Below the pieces are notes generated by a model. The model ran no database searches. It had not been told where the DNA came from and saw only the letters and a program-made list of their open reading frames with translations. Shown here piece by piece: positions 43,536-55,787 of a stretch of DNA of 64,000 bases; positions within the stretch are counted from its first letter, which is position 1, and each line of letters opens with the position of its first letter. This DNA is from Phlebopus portentosus. Its lineage: Eukaryota > Basidiomycota > Agaricomycetes > Boletales > Boletinellaceae. Made by a program: the position numbers and the translations under genes. The DNA lies in assembly GCA_037892935.1 (NCBI GenBank), contig JAYXKI010000003.1:124001-188000 (forward strand), in the 5' to 3' direction.

Positions 43536-44964
43536 TCGGTGAATTCCTTTCAAGTTCCCATCCACTCCTAGTCCGTCCGGCGGCAATCTAAAGCCATCCT
43601 AGCCAATCCTAAATTCCCCACTCTCTTTTCAAGCGTATCATCGGTATTGAGGATCATGAAAAGTGCGCAGAGAAGAATCTGAGACTCCGAGTTCAGTTGG
43701 TAAATGGAGCTCAACCCAGGTGAGCCCGACAATAAACAATATTAATAGTCTTTCAGTGGCACATAGTCTCTGCATAGAATGACGGACTTCATTCAAACAA
43801 TTACCTCTCCAGATGATATTATAAGTACTTTGATGCGCATTACCTCCCGTCAACATTTGGTCCACATCTTCGACTAAATTTCTTAGAGTGGGGCCCTTTT
43901 AGATTGAGTAAGTCACCAATGAGTGAATGAAGAAGCCATATACCTTTAGATCGTTATTTTCTTCGTTCTGTTTAGTAATTCAGGCGTGTTCAGTGATGCT
44001 ATAAACAGAGCCGAATGTCAAAATATATCACTTCCATACTTTTCATCACGACCTCACAGAGGTTCGCAGTTCAAATCGGCATCAGTTCTGAGGGGAAAGA
44101 GTGATCGGCGTTTTGATCGGCGATCTCAGGCTCTACTTCTTTCCTTCACATCTTAAAGGAATCATCATCCTTGTCCATACGCATTGGAACATTTCATGAC
44201 GTGTCGGCGGTACTCTCCTGCGAATGCGCGAAATTTCCTTTGAGCTTAATCATAGTCCTCTTTTAGAATTTGAGCCGGTCCACTTTGTTGCCATACAAGT
44301 GGCATTGACATCATTTCACACAAGGGTTCGGGAAAACATTGGGTGAGAAACTTCCTGGGCAACGGAGCCAAGAATAGCTTGAGTTATGTCAGGAATACGT
44401 CCAGGTCATGGGAAAGACTGGATGCATTGAGTTAGCCCTTTACCCCGGAATACCGGTGTGCATAGGAGTGCTGGCAGAAGGCAACAGCCAGGAATTGAGG
44501 ACAGAGAAGAGAAGAAATCGGGATGAGGTGAGGTGAGGTGAGGTGGGAAACGACGAATGCTAGCGAGTGCTGTGCACGTTTGAAGTGATGAAGACAAGAC
44601 AACGATGACTTATTTGACTGATACGGGATGATGCAATTTATATTTGATCACTTTCCATCCATTCAATATTGAAAAGTGGCTAACATCATCCACGTGAACA
44701 AGGGCATGTTAAACAGTACCAGTAATACGAGCCGGGAGGGTATCTTTGTGACACAGAGTTTCAACTCAAGCCATAATAAAATGCATTACATGTAATATTG
44801 ATGGATGTTTGCGACGGGAGTACTTCCATATTAGGGAATTCTCGCGATTCTCGCGACGGGGATTTGTGTGCACCCTGCCCGCTTTCCTTTCCTCCTTTCG
44901 CCTCATCTCCTCCCGTACACGTCCATCACGACACTGTCCCTCCTTTCTTCCTGACGTCCACATC
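43536..44964. other. intergenic, chitin synthase upstream region
   Basis: 1.4 kb without a recognisable gene. A short tandem repeat, four units of GAGGT, lies at 44525-44545. The last about 150 bases are CT-rich (CCTTTCCTCCTTTCGCCTC) as expected for a strong fungal promoter or leader. Confidence 0.4.
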
Positions 44965-47900
44965 ATGGCGTCGTCTTCGACGTCCTCGTCGCCCGCTGCA
45001 AGCTCGGGCGACCTCATAGACCTCATCGCTTCCACTGGGTCGACGACAGTTTACCCCACCGACGATGCCGTCCTCAATGTCCTCCAAGCTCGCTTTCGTG
45101 CCGACATGCCATACGCCCGTATTAGCGCATCTAATCTGGTTGTTGTCAACCCACTCAAGACGCTGGCGAATGTGAACGAGGCAAGTGCGAAGGAATACGA
45201 GGAGCGCTGTTACAAGGAGACGAGTGTACCCACGCCTGGCTCTCCCAGGCCGCCCCAGCCGCACCCTTATGACCTTGCGGCGAAGGTGTATTTGCTCATG
45301 CGGCAACGAAAGCAGTCGCAAGCAATCCTCTTCAGGTGCGTTCGTCCCACCATTTTCTTAAGTGATGTGTTGTTTCCGTCTTTCTCACCAATGTTTCTAG
45401 GGGAATCACGGGCTCCGGAAAAACGGAAACCTCAGAATTACTTGTCAACCAAATTCTCCGTCTCTCCGCACGCTCAAAGCGGGAACAAAAGGTGGCAGAG
45501 CAAATCAAGGCGCTGCAGACTCTGCTCGATTCGTTTGGGAATGCAAAGACGCTCCTTAATCCGAACGCCTCGCGGCACGGTCGTTACTTAGAGTTGCACT
45601 TCACCGAGCGTGGGCGCATCGGTTCGGCTAAGGTACTCACGTACGGGTTGGACAAGACGCGTTTGACGAGACTCACACATGAGGAGCGCACGTTCCATGT
45701 CTTCTACCAACTTCTTGCAGGAGCGACGACGGATGAACGCGATCGTCTGAATATGGAGGATCCGTCGGATTATGCTCTGCTTGCTTCATCAGGATGTTAC
45801 CGTCTACCTGGTGGCCCGTTCAGTGATGATGCTACGGCTATGACTGAATTGCGTATGGCCATGCGTACGCTGGGCTTCAAGACAAAACATGTAACTGCCA
45901 TTTTCAACCTACTCATCGCCATTCTTCTACTTGGTAACCTCGAGTTCGTCGAAGGGGTCTCAAGAGAGGATACCGCTCATGTTGCAAACCCACTCGTCCT
46001 CGATCATGTGGCACGTTTGCTCGGTGTGACTTCTGAAGATCTGGCTCAGGCTCTCACGAACAAGACAAGCTACTTACGAAAGGAATTGTACACTGTCCTT
46101 CTAAGCCCGCAACAAAGTGCTATGCAGCGCGATCAGCTCCTGCGAGATTTGTACGCCATCTTATTCGCTTTCGTCGTGGAAACGGCGAACCACAAGCTCG
46201 CTCCTAATGCAGCAGATCCGCCGCCACCTACGCAGATCGTCCTTCTTGACCAAGCGGGCTTCCAAACTCGTTCGCCATCGGGAACGAACTCGATTGCGCT
46301 TACGTCACACGCACCGCTGATCGCTGCTTATGGTCAGAACGGGTTCCAAGAGTTCTGCATCAACTTTGCTGATGAGCTTCTTCATTCGTATGTCGTTCGG
46401 AATACCTTCGAGGATGCGGTGGGGCACAATGCGCACCTTACGGGTGATGGTGTTTCATTACCGGCTATCGAGACCATGGACAATTCCGGGTGCGTTGAGT
46501 TATTACGTGGTGCTCAACTGAGCGAACGGGCGCACCGTAAACCTGGTGGAATACTTGGTGTCATGAACAAGGCCTGCAGTGCGTTCAAGCAGGGAAAGGG
46601 AGGCGACAAGCGTGGTGAGGATATGTTGCAGGACTTGATAACCAAATTTGGTGTGCACGCTTCGTTTTCCACAACTCCCTCCTTAGGTGGCGGTGCGTCG
46701 GAAAAGAACACGTTTGGCATCAATCACTATGCTGGACCGTGCTCGTATGACGTGACGCAGTTTATTGAGAAGGATACAGATCTGTTGGATGCAGGATTCG
46801 TTGCTTTGCTCCGAAACTCGGCAGAGTCTTTCGTGTCGAAGCTTGTCTCTGGTCCGAGCTTGGCAACTGAGACTCACCACCAGGATCCGACGATTGTTGT
46901 TCAGGCTCAGGTGTCTTCCAGACCGTTGCGTCATCCTACCGCTATCACTTCCGGGAGTCCTTCCCAGGATGAACCGAATCAGCTTGATCCAGCTAAGACG
47001 TACCCCGTCACGACACAACTCAACCATACACTGTCCGAGCTCTTCTTCGCGTTGGATCGCACTCACTTATGGACCGTCTCGTGTATCCGACCGAATGACT
47101 CGGGTTCTCCGAACTCCTTTGACAAGCGACGTGTAAAGGCGCAGATTAGGTCATTATTGTTGCCAGACTTCATTGCTCGATGTCGTCTGGACTATGCCGT
47201 CGACTTTGAGCAGGAGGAGTTCTGCGATCGTTATGTACCGACTATGTTGGGCGAGACTCCTTTAAGGATTCGACAGTGCGTGCAAAAGAACGGTTTGAAA
47301 GAAGGGCCAGATTACGTCCTGGGTCATCGGTCCATCTTTTTGACTTACGATGCGTGGAAACTTGTCGAAGATGGCGTGAGAGAGCAGGAGAAAGCTAGCG
47401 CGGCCGTTGGTGGTGCGGTCGACGATGATAGCTATGTTGACGATGCGGCGACGGAGCATACGCAAGAGCCTAGCAACTTCGGTGGTGGGGACCACTATAA
47501 TGAGAGTGCGGATAACCTGCTGCTTTCAAGATCGATGTCTGGGTTGAATGCCCTTGATGCCAACAACGGGAGATACGGGGCCGGCGGTCTCAAATCGCCT
47601 GGCATTGAGGCAACGCCAGCTTACACTGAGCCTGACGATGGTAGTGCTTGGGGCTCGGAGTGGGACAAGAAAGGTGGCGATCGCAGTCCTCCGCAGGAGA
47701 CGCTGCCGAAGGAAGCTGGACTTGTCATGCGCAACGCCCCGAATACCGTCGAGGAGGTGCCAACCAGCCGCTCGCGGCGTATATGGCTTATCATTGTCAC
47801 GATCTGCACATGGTGGATTCCCGACTTCGTGCTCAAGCACGTTGGTCGGATGAAGCGGCCTGATATCCGCCTTGCGTGGCGCGAAAAGCTCACAATCTGC

Positions 47901-50900
47901 ATGCTCATATTCTCTAGCTGCGCATTCGTCTTGTTCTACATCATCGTGTTTGGCAAGCTCCTCTGTCCGAACTACGACAATGCGTGGAATCTAGAAGAGG
48001 TTTCACAGCATTCGGGCGATGATGATTTCTTCGTTGCCATCCAGGGACGTGTGTACGACGTCACGGACTTTGTGGGTCACGATCATAGCGACATCAGCAG
48101 CTCGCCGAGTAATAGTGAGTCGATTACGGAGCAGCTCGGCGGGGCAGACATGACGTACTACTTCCCTCCACCTCTCGTACTTGCGTGTTCTGGATTGACG
48201 AGTGACGATACGCTAGAGCTCCAGTACAAGAATTTCTCTGCGGTTTCATCCACTGCGGTTCATACCTCTGGCTCGTTGGCATCAGATTCGAGTTCGGCGC
48301 TGGCAGATGAGAATTGGTACACCGAAAGGTTCCTGCCGAAGATCAACAAGTACTATAAGGGTCCCGTTGTTTACGATAAAGCGTCGATAAAATCTGCGGC
48401 TGAGGATGAGAACCAGGAGAAGTGCGTGTCCATTCGTTTTCGTTTTTTATTGTCATCAACGTTGAGCTTACGTTGCTTTTCAGAATCTGGGCCTTCTACC
48501 ATAGCAAGGTCTATGACTTGACGGACTACCTCAACACGCTTGACGTCTACAGTGACGCGGACAACTACAAGTTCTTGGACGATGATATTGTCGATGCGTT
48601 CAAGGAGGGTGCTGGGGGCGATATCTCGGATGCGCTTGACGAAGTGCTGGCCACTAAGGACACTGACACGGCTAATGCGAACATGAACTGCATACAGAAC
48701 GCGTTCTTCGTCGGCGAGAGCGATTTCAGGAAGACTGCGCGCTGCAAGGTCCAGAATATCATGCTATTGGCTGCTTCTATCATTCTTGTTGTCATCATTG
48801 CTTCGAAGTGTGAGTCCCCTGTACCCTAGGAATAGGTTTGTAGCCTTGACTGATGAAAGTTGTGGTGTCACACAGTCTTTGCTGCTTTGCAGCTGTCACC
48901 GAAGCGTTATCCAGAACTCCAGGACAAGTTCGTCATCTGTCAAGTTCCATGTTACACGGAAGGTGAAGACTCCTTACGACGAACGATCGACTCGCTTGCG
49001 GCTCTGAAGTACGACGACAAGCGAAAGCTCATCTTTGTCATCTGCGACGGGAACATTATTGGTAGCGGGAATGACCGCCCGACTCCTCGTATCGTGCTTG
49101 ATCTTCTCGGTGTGGACCCGAAACTTGATCCCGAGCCTGTGCTGTTCAAGTCTGTTGGTGAAGGATCGAGGCAGCTTAACTATGGGAAGGTTTACTCTGG
49201 ACTGTACGAATTCGAAGGACACGTCGTTCCGTGCGTGCATTTTTTTTCGTGATGGTGTCATGAAGACCTGATAATCTGAGATTTTAAAAGATACATCGTG
49301 GTTGTCAAGGTTGGCAAGCCAACTGAACGGTCAAAACCAGGTAATCGTGGCAAGCGTGATTCCCAGATTCTTGTGATGCACTACTTGAATCGCGTACACT
49401 TCGATGAGCCGATGTCTCCTCTGGAGCTTGAGATTTACCATCAGATGAGGAATGTCATCGGTATTGATCCCGCGTTCTACGAATATTTATTCACTGTCGA
49501 CGCCGACACGGTATGTCTTTCTTCTATCGTTCATTATTATGTTGTGGATGTTAATCTATTTTTTGACCCAGTCCGTCACCCCCGACTCCCTTAACCGACT
49601 TGTTGCGTGTGCTGCTGATGACTCGAAGATTATCGGAATATGCGGAGAGACGAAGCTTGACAATGAGGAGGGCTCGTGGTGGACAATGGTTCAGGTTCGT
49701 ACGGACTGTTTTGTTATTCCAAATAAGCAAGCTAATCACGTCTATTAGGTGTACGAGTACTACATTTCCCACAACTTGTCGAAGGCATTCGAGAGTTTGT
49801 TCGGTACCGTAACGTGTCTTCCAGGATGTTTCTCGTTGTACCGCATTCGTACGGCAGACAAGGGTCGACCTGTTATCATTTCGAACCGCGTCATCGATGA
49901 ATACGCGGACGGCAACGTCGATACGCTGCACAAGAAGAATCTATTCTCGCTTGGCGAAGATCGATTCTTGACAACATTGCTGATCAAGCATTTTCCGACG
50001 TTCAAGCTCAAATTCAGTCCGGATGCTGTCGCCCACACCATTGCACCCGAATCGTGGACTGTCTTGCTGTCTCAGAGGCGACGGTGGATCAACTCGACGG
50101 TGCACAATTTGTGCGAGCTTATCTCCATATCGGAGCTCTGTGGTATTTGTTGTTTCTCGATGCGTTTCATTGTTTTCATCGACCTTTTGGGAACCATTGT
50201 GAGTGGAATCGTCTCTGCTTACAGTTCTGTGACTCATTGGTCCAAAACAACTTTCTAGATCTTGCCTGCTACTGTTGTCTATGTACGTCGTCACTCCTTG
50301 CCGAGTCAATAGTGGTCCGACTCATATCTTCTCTAGCTCATTTACCTCGTCATCACTGTTGCAACCGGGTCAGGTGCAGTCCCAACGATATCTCTCGTCA
50401 TGATAGCTGCTGTCTACGGTCTTCAGGTGCGTATTGGTCATCGCGTTCAAGTCTTCTCGCTCACACTTTCCCTTTATTAGGCACTCATTTTTATTATCAA
50501 ACGAGAGTTCATGCTCTTCGGGTGGATGATTGTCTATCTTCTTTCGTACGTTCAGATTCTCCATCTTCTCGGGTTTCTGTGACTTATGTTCGGTTCTAGA
50601 TACGTAGTCTACAGTTTCCTCCTTCCCATCTATTCCTTCTGGTGCATGGATGACTTCAGCTGGGGTACCACGCGTGTTGTCGTAGGCGAGGGTAACAACA
50701 AGAAGGTCATCATGGCGGAGGATGAGAAGTTTGATGATAGCATGATTCCGCTCAAGAGGTTCAGCGGTAAGTGCTTTCACCTCGCAGTATCTTTCGTCCG
50801 CGTTCTGATAGATACTCGACATAGAATACGAAGCTGAAGCTTGGGAGCATGGATCTCATCGTTCCGATGATACTCGCACAGGGTATAACTCTGGGAGCCG

Positions 50901-51654
50901 CTCCAGGCAAAATGCATCTCCGTCAAGACCTGAATCTATCAGGAGCTATCACCAGGCGTCCCAATCGGGAGACTATTACCGTGACACGAACCTCACTTAC
51001 AACAACTCCTCGAATCCGAACCTCCGATTACCGAGTAAGCCGTCTCTCAGCAACATTTCGCACCACACAGGCGTTCAATCTCAGCATACCGGGCGAGGAT
51101 CTACGACTGGCTTCAATTCGGGAGCCCCTCAGCTCGGCCAAATGCCATTTGTTCCATTTCCTGGAGGACCTGGATCTGTCACTGTGTCTGACTACAGGGC
51201 AGGTAACTTTATGGGGCCTATGAACGCGGGAACGAACTTCGCGACGTCGATGTATGGCATGCCCATGATGAGCACTGGGTCGCAGATCGGCTTCAACGCT
51301 GGGATGCAGCCACCAATGGCGCCAATGGGTATGCAGCACCGCCCAGTATCGACGTTCTCTCTGGCAACAACGACGAATCCATTCGCTTCGGGGCCGAGTA
51401 TGAATGAGAATCCGTCTGATGATGAGTTGTTCAGTGCTCTGCAGCAATACTTGCTTACTCAGGATTTGATGACTGTTACGAAAAAGTGAGCACAGTTCAG
51501 GCGGCCAATTTTTTGATGCTATTTTGCTGACTTCTCCCTTCTTTGCACTAGGTCTGCGCGTGACGCTATGGCAGCCAAATTCCCAAGAGCCGACCTATCA
51601 ACACGCAAGGACTTCCTTAACCAATCTATTGACAAGATCCTCTCGGAATCATAG
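44965..51654 (+). CDS. class V-type chitin synthase with N-terminal myosin motor-like domain
   Basis: Thirteen exons join in frame to 1991 residues: 44965..45335, 45401..48421, 48484..48809, 48876..49230, 49291..49510, 49572..49694, 49749..50198, 50259..50282, 50337..50426, 50481..50545, 50600..50766, 50825..51485, 51552..51654. The enzyme polymerises UDP-GlcNAc into chitin at hyphal tips and septa; the myosin-like head assists delivery along actin. The head has P-loop GITGSGKTE (125-133) and a switch-I-like [13 protein letters not shown], but switch II is altered (LLDQAGFQ). A cytochrome b5-like segment ([19 protein letters not shown]) lies near residue 1000, followed by a catalytic core with [28 protein letters not shown] (about 1540) and QRRRWINST (about 1579). 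Several C-terminal membrane helices, a Gly/Ser/Met-rich linker and a terminal DEK_C-like domain ([13 protein letters not shown]) complete it. Length and layout are usual for the class. Exon 8 is only 24 nt. Confidence 0.94.
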
Positions 51655-52445
51655 ACGTTCGGACATTCATTCGTATTTGCAGCTCATGAACCATGCCTTT
51701 CCCACCCCTCCCTCGTGCGAAGTTAGTAGACACTACTTCTCTGTCGTTCGTTCTCTGCTTGCCAGCTCCTATCGACGTAATATTGCATAGCACGATTTGT
51801 ATTTACAGGACCTCTCTTGCGCGCGCGCTCTCTCTTCTCTGCACTCTTCTCTCATCGTTCGCTCGCGCTGGACATCTCAGGCTTCACAATCGCATGTCAT
51901 GGACTACGGACAACTATAACTACTACTATTTCAACTCTTCCCTCCTCTCGCTCTTCTTCCATCCTTTCTTTTCTTCTTTTCTAGTGGTTTCGCCTCGATT
52001 AATAACGTCGTCCCTTTTGTTATCTCTGCGTTCGTTGGACATTAGTATACCTAGTAATGAAATGCTTTGTAGGTTCAGTATGGCGGCGGCGGGAAAACTT
52101 TGCATGTGCGAGCGTAACTAGCATTCATTTCTTAATTCTGGTCATCTGGAAAATAAACTTAAGGCGCGTAGCCATTCCTGGCCAGATTCATGCATGAAAA
52201 ATCATAAAAAATGTACCATAGTATATTTGAGCATCGTCTGGAGTTGACAAGTTCTGAGGTCAGGAAAAAAAGGTGTTCAAAATGGGCTTTTTGGAACGTT
52301 CCAGGACCATTTCGGCACCATTTTCTGCACCATTTTCTCTCATTCAAAATGAGATATGAAGTTAGAAATTCAGATCATGCTAAACGGTTGAGTGTTCGTA
52401 GAGATAATGATTTATTTTGTATTTTGAGGCACAGGAGACAAATTA
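51655..52445. other. intergenic, chitin synthase 3' flank with pyrimidine-rich and repeated words
   Basis: CT-rich stretches (TCTCTCTTCTCTGC, near 51829) occupy the likely 3' untranslated region. Near 52300-52345 the word CACCATTTTCT occurs twice in close tandem, preceded by the palindrome GGAACGTTCC (52292-52301). No gene recognised. Confidence 0.4.
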
Positions 52446-53738
52446 TTATATGGAATCCCGTGTTAAGCGGACTAACTCGTCTGTATCACAAATTATCGTA
52501 AGCGAATCGCCGAATAATACGCAGAAAAGGCCATGCTCACCAACTATGTACGCAAACGCATCCGCTGGCTGCGAGAACACGGAAACCAGAGCATTGGGAT
52601 ACTCTTCGCGAATCCGGTTGCCGTCAACCCCAGGACACAGTATGGCTGAGATCCTCTTCGGCTCCGACGTGCCCCGGCGCGCACTATTTATAATTTCGAG
52701 AAACGCATCGGTTGATAGGTCCTTCCCACAAAAGATGCTGACGGCAACACTGTCTGGGGAACTGTAACTGCCCTGCTGGTAACTCCATCTGATGACTGAG
52801 TGACGAGGACGAACGACAAATCTAAGCTCCTCGAGGTTGTTTGAGATATTAGTTAATAACGCGCATTCGAAACTGTCAATGGTGGTGTCCTCCGAGAATC
52901 TTAGAGAAGTGTGACTGCCGGGGAGTGCATGGCCTGTGACGAGAAGCCTTGCTAGGGACCGGTATCTGGAGGCCGCACGAGCAACCGCTGCTCCTTGCGA
53001 TGTACGCACAATTGAAAAAGAGGAGAAAACGACTGCGAGGTCGGTGAGGTTGTCAAGAACCAAGTTGTCAAACAGGTTAGCGAGCAATTGGCAATTAGGC
53101 CCAATGAAGATTTTCATTTGTTTAAGCTTGTTTAAAGACACGGGCTGACGCAGTGATTCCAAGTGCAGGGGCTGCCGACCAATAAATACGACTTGGATGA
53201 CGAGCGTGTTTAATAGAGGGACCGAGGCAAGAAACTCGAACATTGCGGAGTACGGTTCGCGATCCAGCACAATATCACACTGCGTTATCTTGTTGCCGGC
53301 AATAGGTCGAGGCATGAACGATGTTCCCAGATATAGAAGCTGTGGCATCGGATAAATCTCAGGAAGTGACCTCCACTGCTCGTCAAAGTGCGAGGGAATA
53401 AATATGTAGAGGCCCTCAAAGAGCTCGCTGTGCCGAAGAACTTTTTCCGCGTCAGAAGGATGGCCCGTCCAGTGTTCGTCATCATCGTCAAAGATTATAC
53501 TGGCTCGAAGCGGCAAACCTCGACTCCGACGAACGATGGCTGAGATCTGCGCCTGGCTTAAATCCATCGACAGTATACAATTTGCCCAAACTGTCGGCGA
53601 TGCCGCTATCGATTTGAACCGCGAACAGACAAGCATCAAACGAACGGCGTCGTCACACGTGGACACCGTTTGCTCCACGATTTTCAAAAGTAACTCGTCA
53701 GGAAACTTGTATATTCCCTGAGACGGATTCTGTGCCAT
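52446..53738 (-). CDS. F-box-like protein, lineage 1
   Basis: One uninterrupted frame of 430 residues from ATG 53738 (MAQNPSQGIYKFPDELL). I prefer it to the upstream in-frame ATG at 53789 because homology to the next gene begins at GIYKFPDELL. The F-box-like segment is residues about 10-55 (FPDELLLKIVEQTVSTCDDAVRLMLVCSRFKSIAASPTVWANC in outline), followed by variable leucine-rich repeats (FEFLASVPLLNTLVIQ, FDNLVLDNLTDLAVVF). It is a presumed substrate adaptor of an SCF ubiquitin ligase; the target is unknown. It forms a tandem pair, in the same orientation, with 54669..55787. Compared with that gene it has about 60 extra C-terminal residues. No lesion seen. Confidence 0.75.
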   Translation of the reverse strand: MAQNPSQGIYKFPDELLLKIVEQTVSTCDDAVRLMLVCSRFKSIAASPTVWANCILSMDLSQAQISAIVRRSRGLPLRASIIFDDDDEHWTGHPSDAEKVLRHSELFEGLYIFIPSHFDEQWRSLPEIYPMPQLLYLGTSFMPRPIAGNKITQCDIVLDREPYSAMFEFLASVPLLNTLVIQVVFIGRQPLHLESLRQPVSLNKLKQMKIFIGPNCQLLANLFDNLVLDNLTDLAVVFSSFSIVRTSQGAAVARAASRYRSLARLLVTGHALPGSHTSLRFSEDTTIDSFECALLTNISNNLEELRFVVRPRHSVIRWSYQQGSYSSPDSVAVSIFCGKDLSTDAFLEIINSARRGTSEPKRISAILCPGVDGNRIREEYPNALVSVFSQPADAFAYIVGEHGLFCVLFGDSLTIICDTDELVRLTRDSI

Positions 53739-54668
53739 CGTGTCGTTGTTTCTGCACGGTTTGACCCCTACTCGAGGCACTGACAACAAACGCGGTGGTG
53801 TATGGATTTTGAGAACAGCAATTCTATCTGAAGGTTGTCAGCCACCAGTATATGACGACCAAAGCTTCAAGTGGATGTCGACTCACCGTTGGCGTCGCTT
53901 AATGGTTGATAAGAAAGAAGCGCCAATTGTTTTCGTCGGCAATACCCTTCACCTGTATGTAATTTGAGTCGGAGCTGTATTCCGCTGTAACAGGCAATTC
54001 GAGTACACACCTAGTCATAGCTGTTGTTGTTGTGAGATCTAGCCTGGATCTTGGAGGCACTACAATGAATATTCCTTTGATAGTCGCTTCGTCTGCGAAC
54101 GGACTACAATCCAGTCAATTCACACTTTGCGTAGTATAGATATTCAAGAGGGGAGATCGGAGCTAGGAAAGCACGAGCATTATCCAAAGTAAAAACTCTA
54201 CAAGCCAAGCAGATAACTCGTAGAATGTGCACTATACGTATATAACTGAGACGTTAAATTTATTTGAATAATCCAAAATTCAGTCCCGAATATGTGGTCT
54301 TAGACTTCCGAATCGAGAGGTGCATCAGCAAGGAGAACAAAGACGGTTGTGATTTGACCAGATGTTGACGGTTAGTAGGAGATCACTCTTATAAATTGAA
54401 TCTATTAATGCTGTTTCGCGTACCGGTCCTGCCAATAATGTAGTTTCTTGACAATCTACGAAAAACCTTGACTTCCCGATTGAGACGAGTCTCTTAGTGT
54501 TGCGATCCACAGATTTGAAGTGATCTCCTGCTTTTATGGCAATACAACACGGTCTAGTGAGCACCGAAATCGTCAGACCGGAAAAACAAAATCATACCGA
54601 AATACTTAGAATAGCCATCTGACCAAAAGATTAGAGTCCTTCGATAGAATTCACGAAGCCATGTCTCA
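53739..54668. other. intergenic between tandem F-box-like genes
   Basis: Upstream region of the left gene and 3' flank of the right one. Some sequence just below 54668 may be the eroded C-terminal part of the right gene (a minus-strand frame at 54554..54871 runs out of phase across the stop). Otherwise nothing. Confidence 0.4.
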
Positions 54669-55787
54669 TCAATCCTGGGACATGCTTTGGAAAAAGTGTA
54701 TGCGAGCTTTGTCGCAAATGTGAAGCGAACTGATGACGATATTGGCCACAGTGTCCGATGATAGGCGGTTCGAGTCAATGATACTGACGTCAAGGGAGTC
54801 TGAAGAATCTCGATTGCCTCGGTGGTACCGCCAAACGACCCTTCTTGTCTGCATACGAGAGCCCAGAGCATCTGTTTTGGGGTTGCTTGAGGGTGAGGTT
54901 ATACTAGAAGGGAAAACATCTGGAAGTTGATTATTTTTCGGAGGATGTCCCATCTCAAGCTGGAGTGTCTGCAAGGAACGGAATTTGGAGACTGCACGGG
55001 CAATCTCGCTTGTTTCCGGTGCAGATCGATCCTCTCGGAAAATTGATATAGAGAGGCTCGAGAGCATGTCGAGGACTAAGCTGCCCAGAAGGCCAGCAGC
55101 GTCAGAAATGTGTTCTTGATCCACACCGAGTTCCATTTCGCGGAGGTTCCTCAACGCGACTGTCTTATTTGAGCGGTTTTTGATCTCCTTGGCTTCCATT
55201 TCCATAATAGTAATCTTGAGAGAACGAAGCGAGGGGACCGAAGCGAGAAAGTCTAGCAGTTCTGATTGCGTCTCGTAGCCATCGATTAGCTTGAGGATGC
55301 ACTGAGTAACCATGTTGAATGGCATCGGTCGAGGAACAAAAGATGTCTCCAGACGTAGGAGTCGTGGCATTGGATGCTTTATAAAGACGTTCTTCCACGA
55401 GATGCTAAACATGTGGTACAAATCGATATGCACGTCCTTGAAAAGCGAGCTGTGCCGAAGGACGTGATACGCGCTCGATGGATATTCTCCACCTCTTCCG
55501 TGAAACATATCCTGTATCCTGAAGACTATGCTAGCTCTGAGCAGTGCTCCACGACTTTCACGGATGATGGCCTCGATGATATCCGTGCCAGAGTCCACTG
55601 TTAGCGAGCATTTCGACCAAACTGTCGGAGAGCATACTATCGATTTGAATCGCGGACAGACGCTAGCCAGTCTAACCATATCGCCATACTTAGAGACTCC
55701 GTACTGCATGATAATTAGAAGAAGTTCATCTGGCAGCTTGTATATTCCATGACGTGGAATGCGTATCATCCTGTTGTCGTAGTGCAT
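54669..55787 (-). CDS. F-box-like protein, lineage 1, shorter paralog
   Basis: A single frame of 372 residues from ATG 55787. The F-box-like segment (GIYKLPDELLLIIMQYGVSKYGDMVRLASVCPRFKSIVCSPTVW in outline) is followed by the same repeat blocks as its neighbour (VLRHSSLFKD, HPMPRLLRLETSFVPRPMPFN, LLDFLASVPSLRSLKI, LLGSLVLDMLSSLSISIF). It ends about 60 residues earlier than the neighbour at MSQD, so a truncation by a late stop is possible. It is a presumed SCF adaptor with unknown target. The tandem arrangement points to local duplication. Confidence 0.72.
   Translation of the reverse strand: MHYDNRMIRIPRHGIYKLPDELLLIIMQYGVSKYGDMVRLASVCPRFKSIVCSPTVWSKCSLTVDSGTDIIEAIIRESRGALLRASIVFRIQDMFHGRGGEYPSSAYHVLRHSSLFKDVHIDLYHMFSISWKNVFIKHPMPRLLRLETSFVPRPMPFNMVTQCILKLIDGYETQSELLDFLASVPSLRSLKITIMEMEAKEIKNRSNKTVALRNLREMELGVDQEHISDAAGLLGSLVLDMLSSLSISIFREDRSAPETSEIARAVSKFRSLQTLQLEMGHPPKNNQLPDVFPSSITSPSSNPKTDALGSRMQTRRVVWRYHRGNRDSSDSLDVSIIDSNRLSSDTVANIVISSLHICDKARIHFFQSMSQD

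Noticed and set aside
44525..44545. GAGGT repeated four times, first considered as a satellite or telomere-like tract
   Set aside because: Too short and isolated; an ordinary microsatellite.
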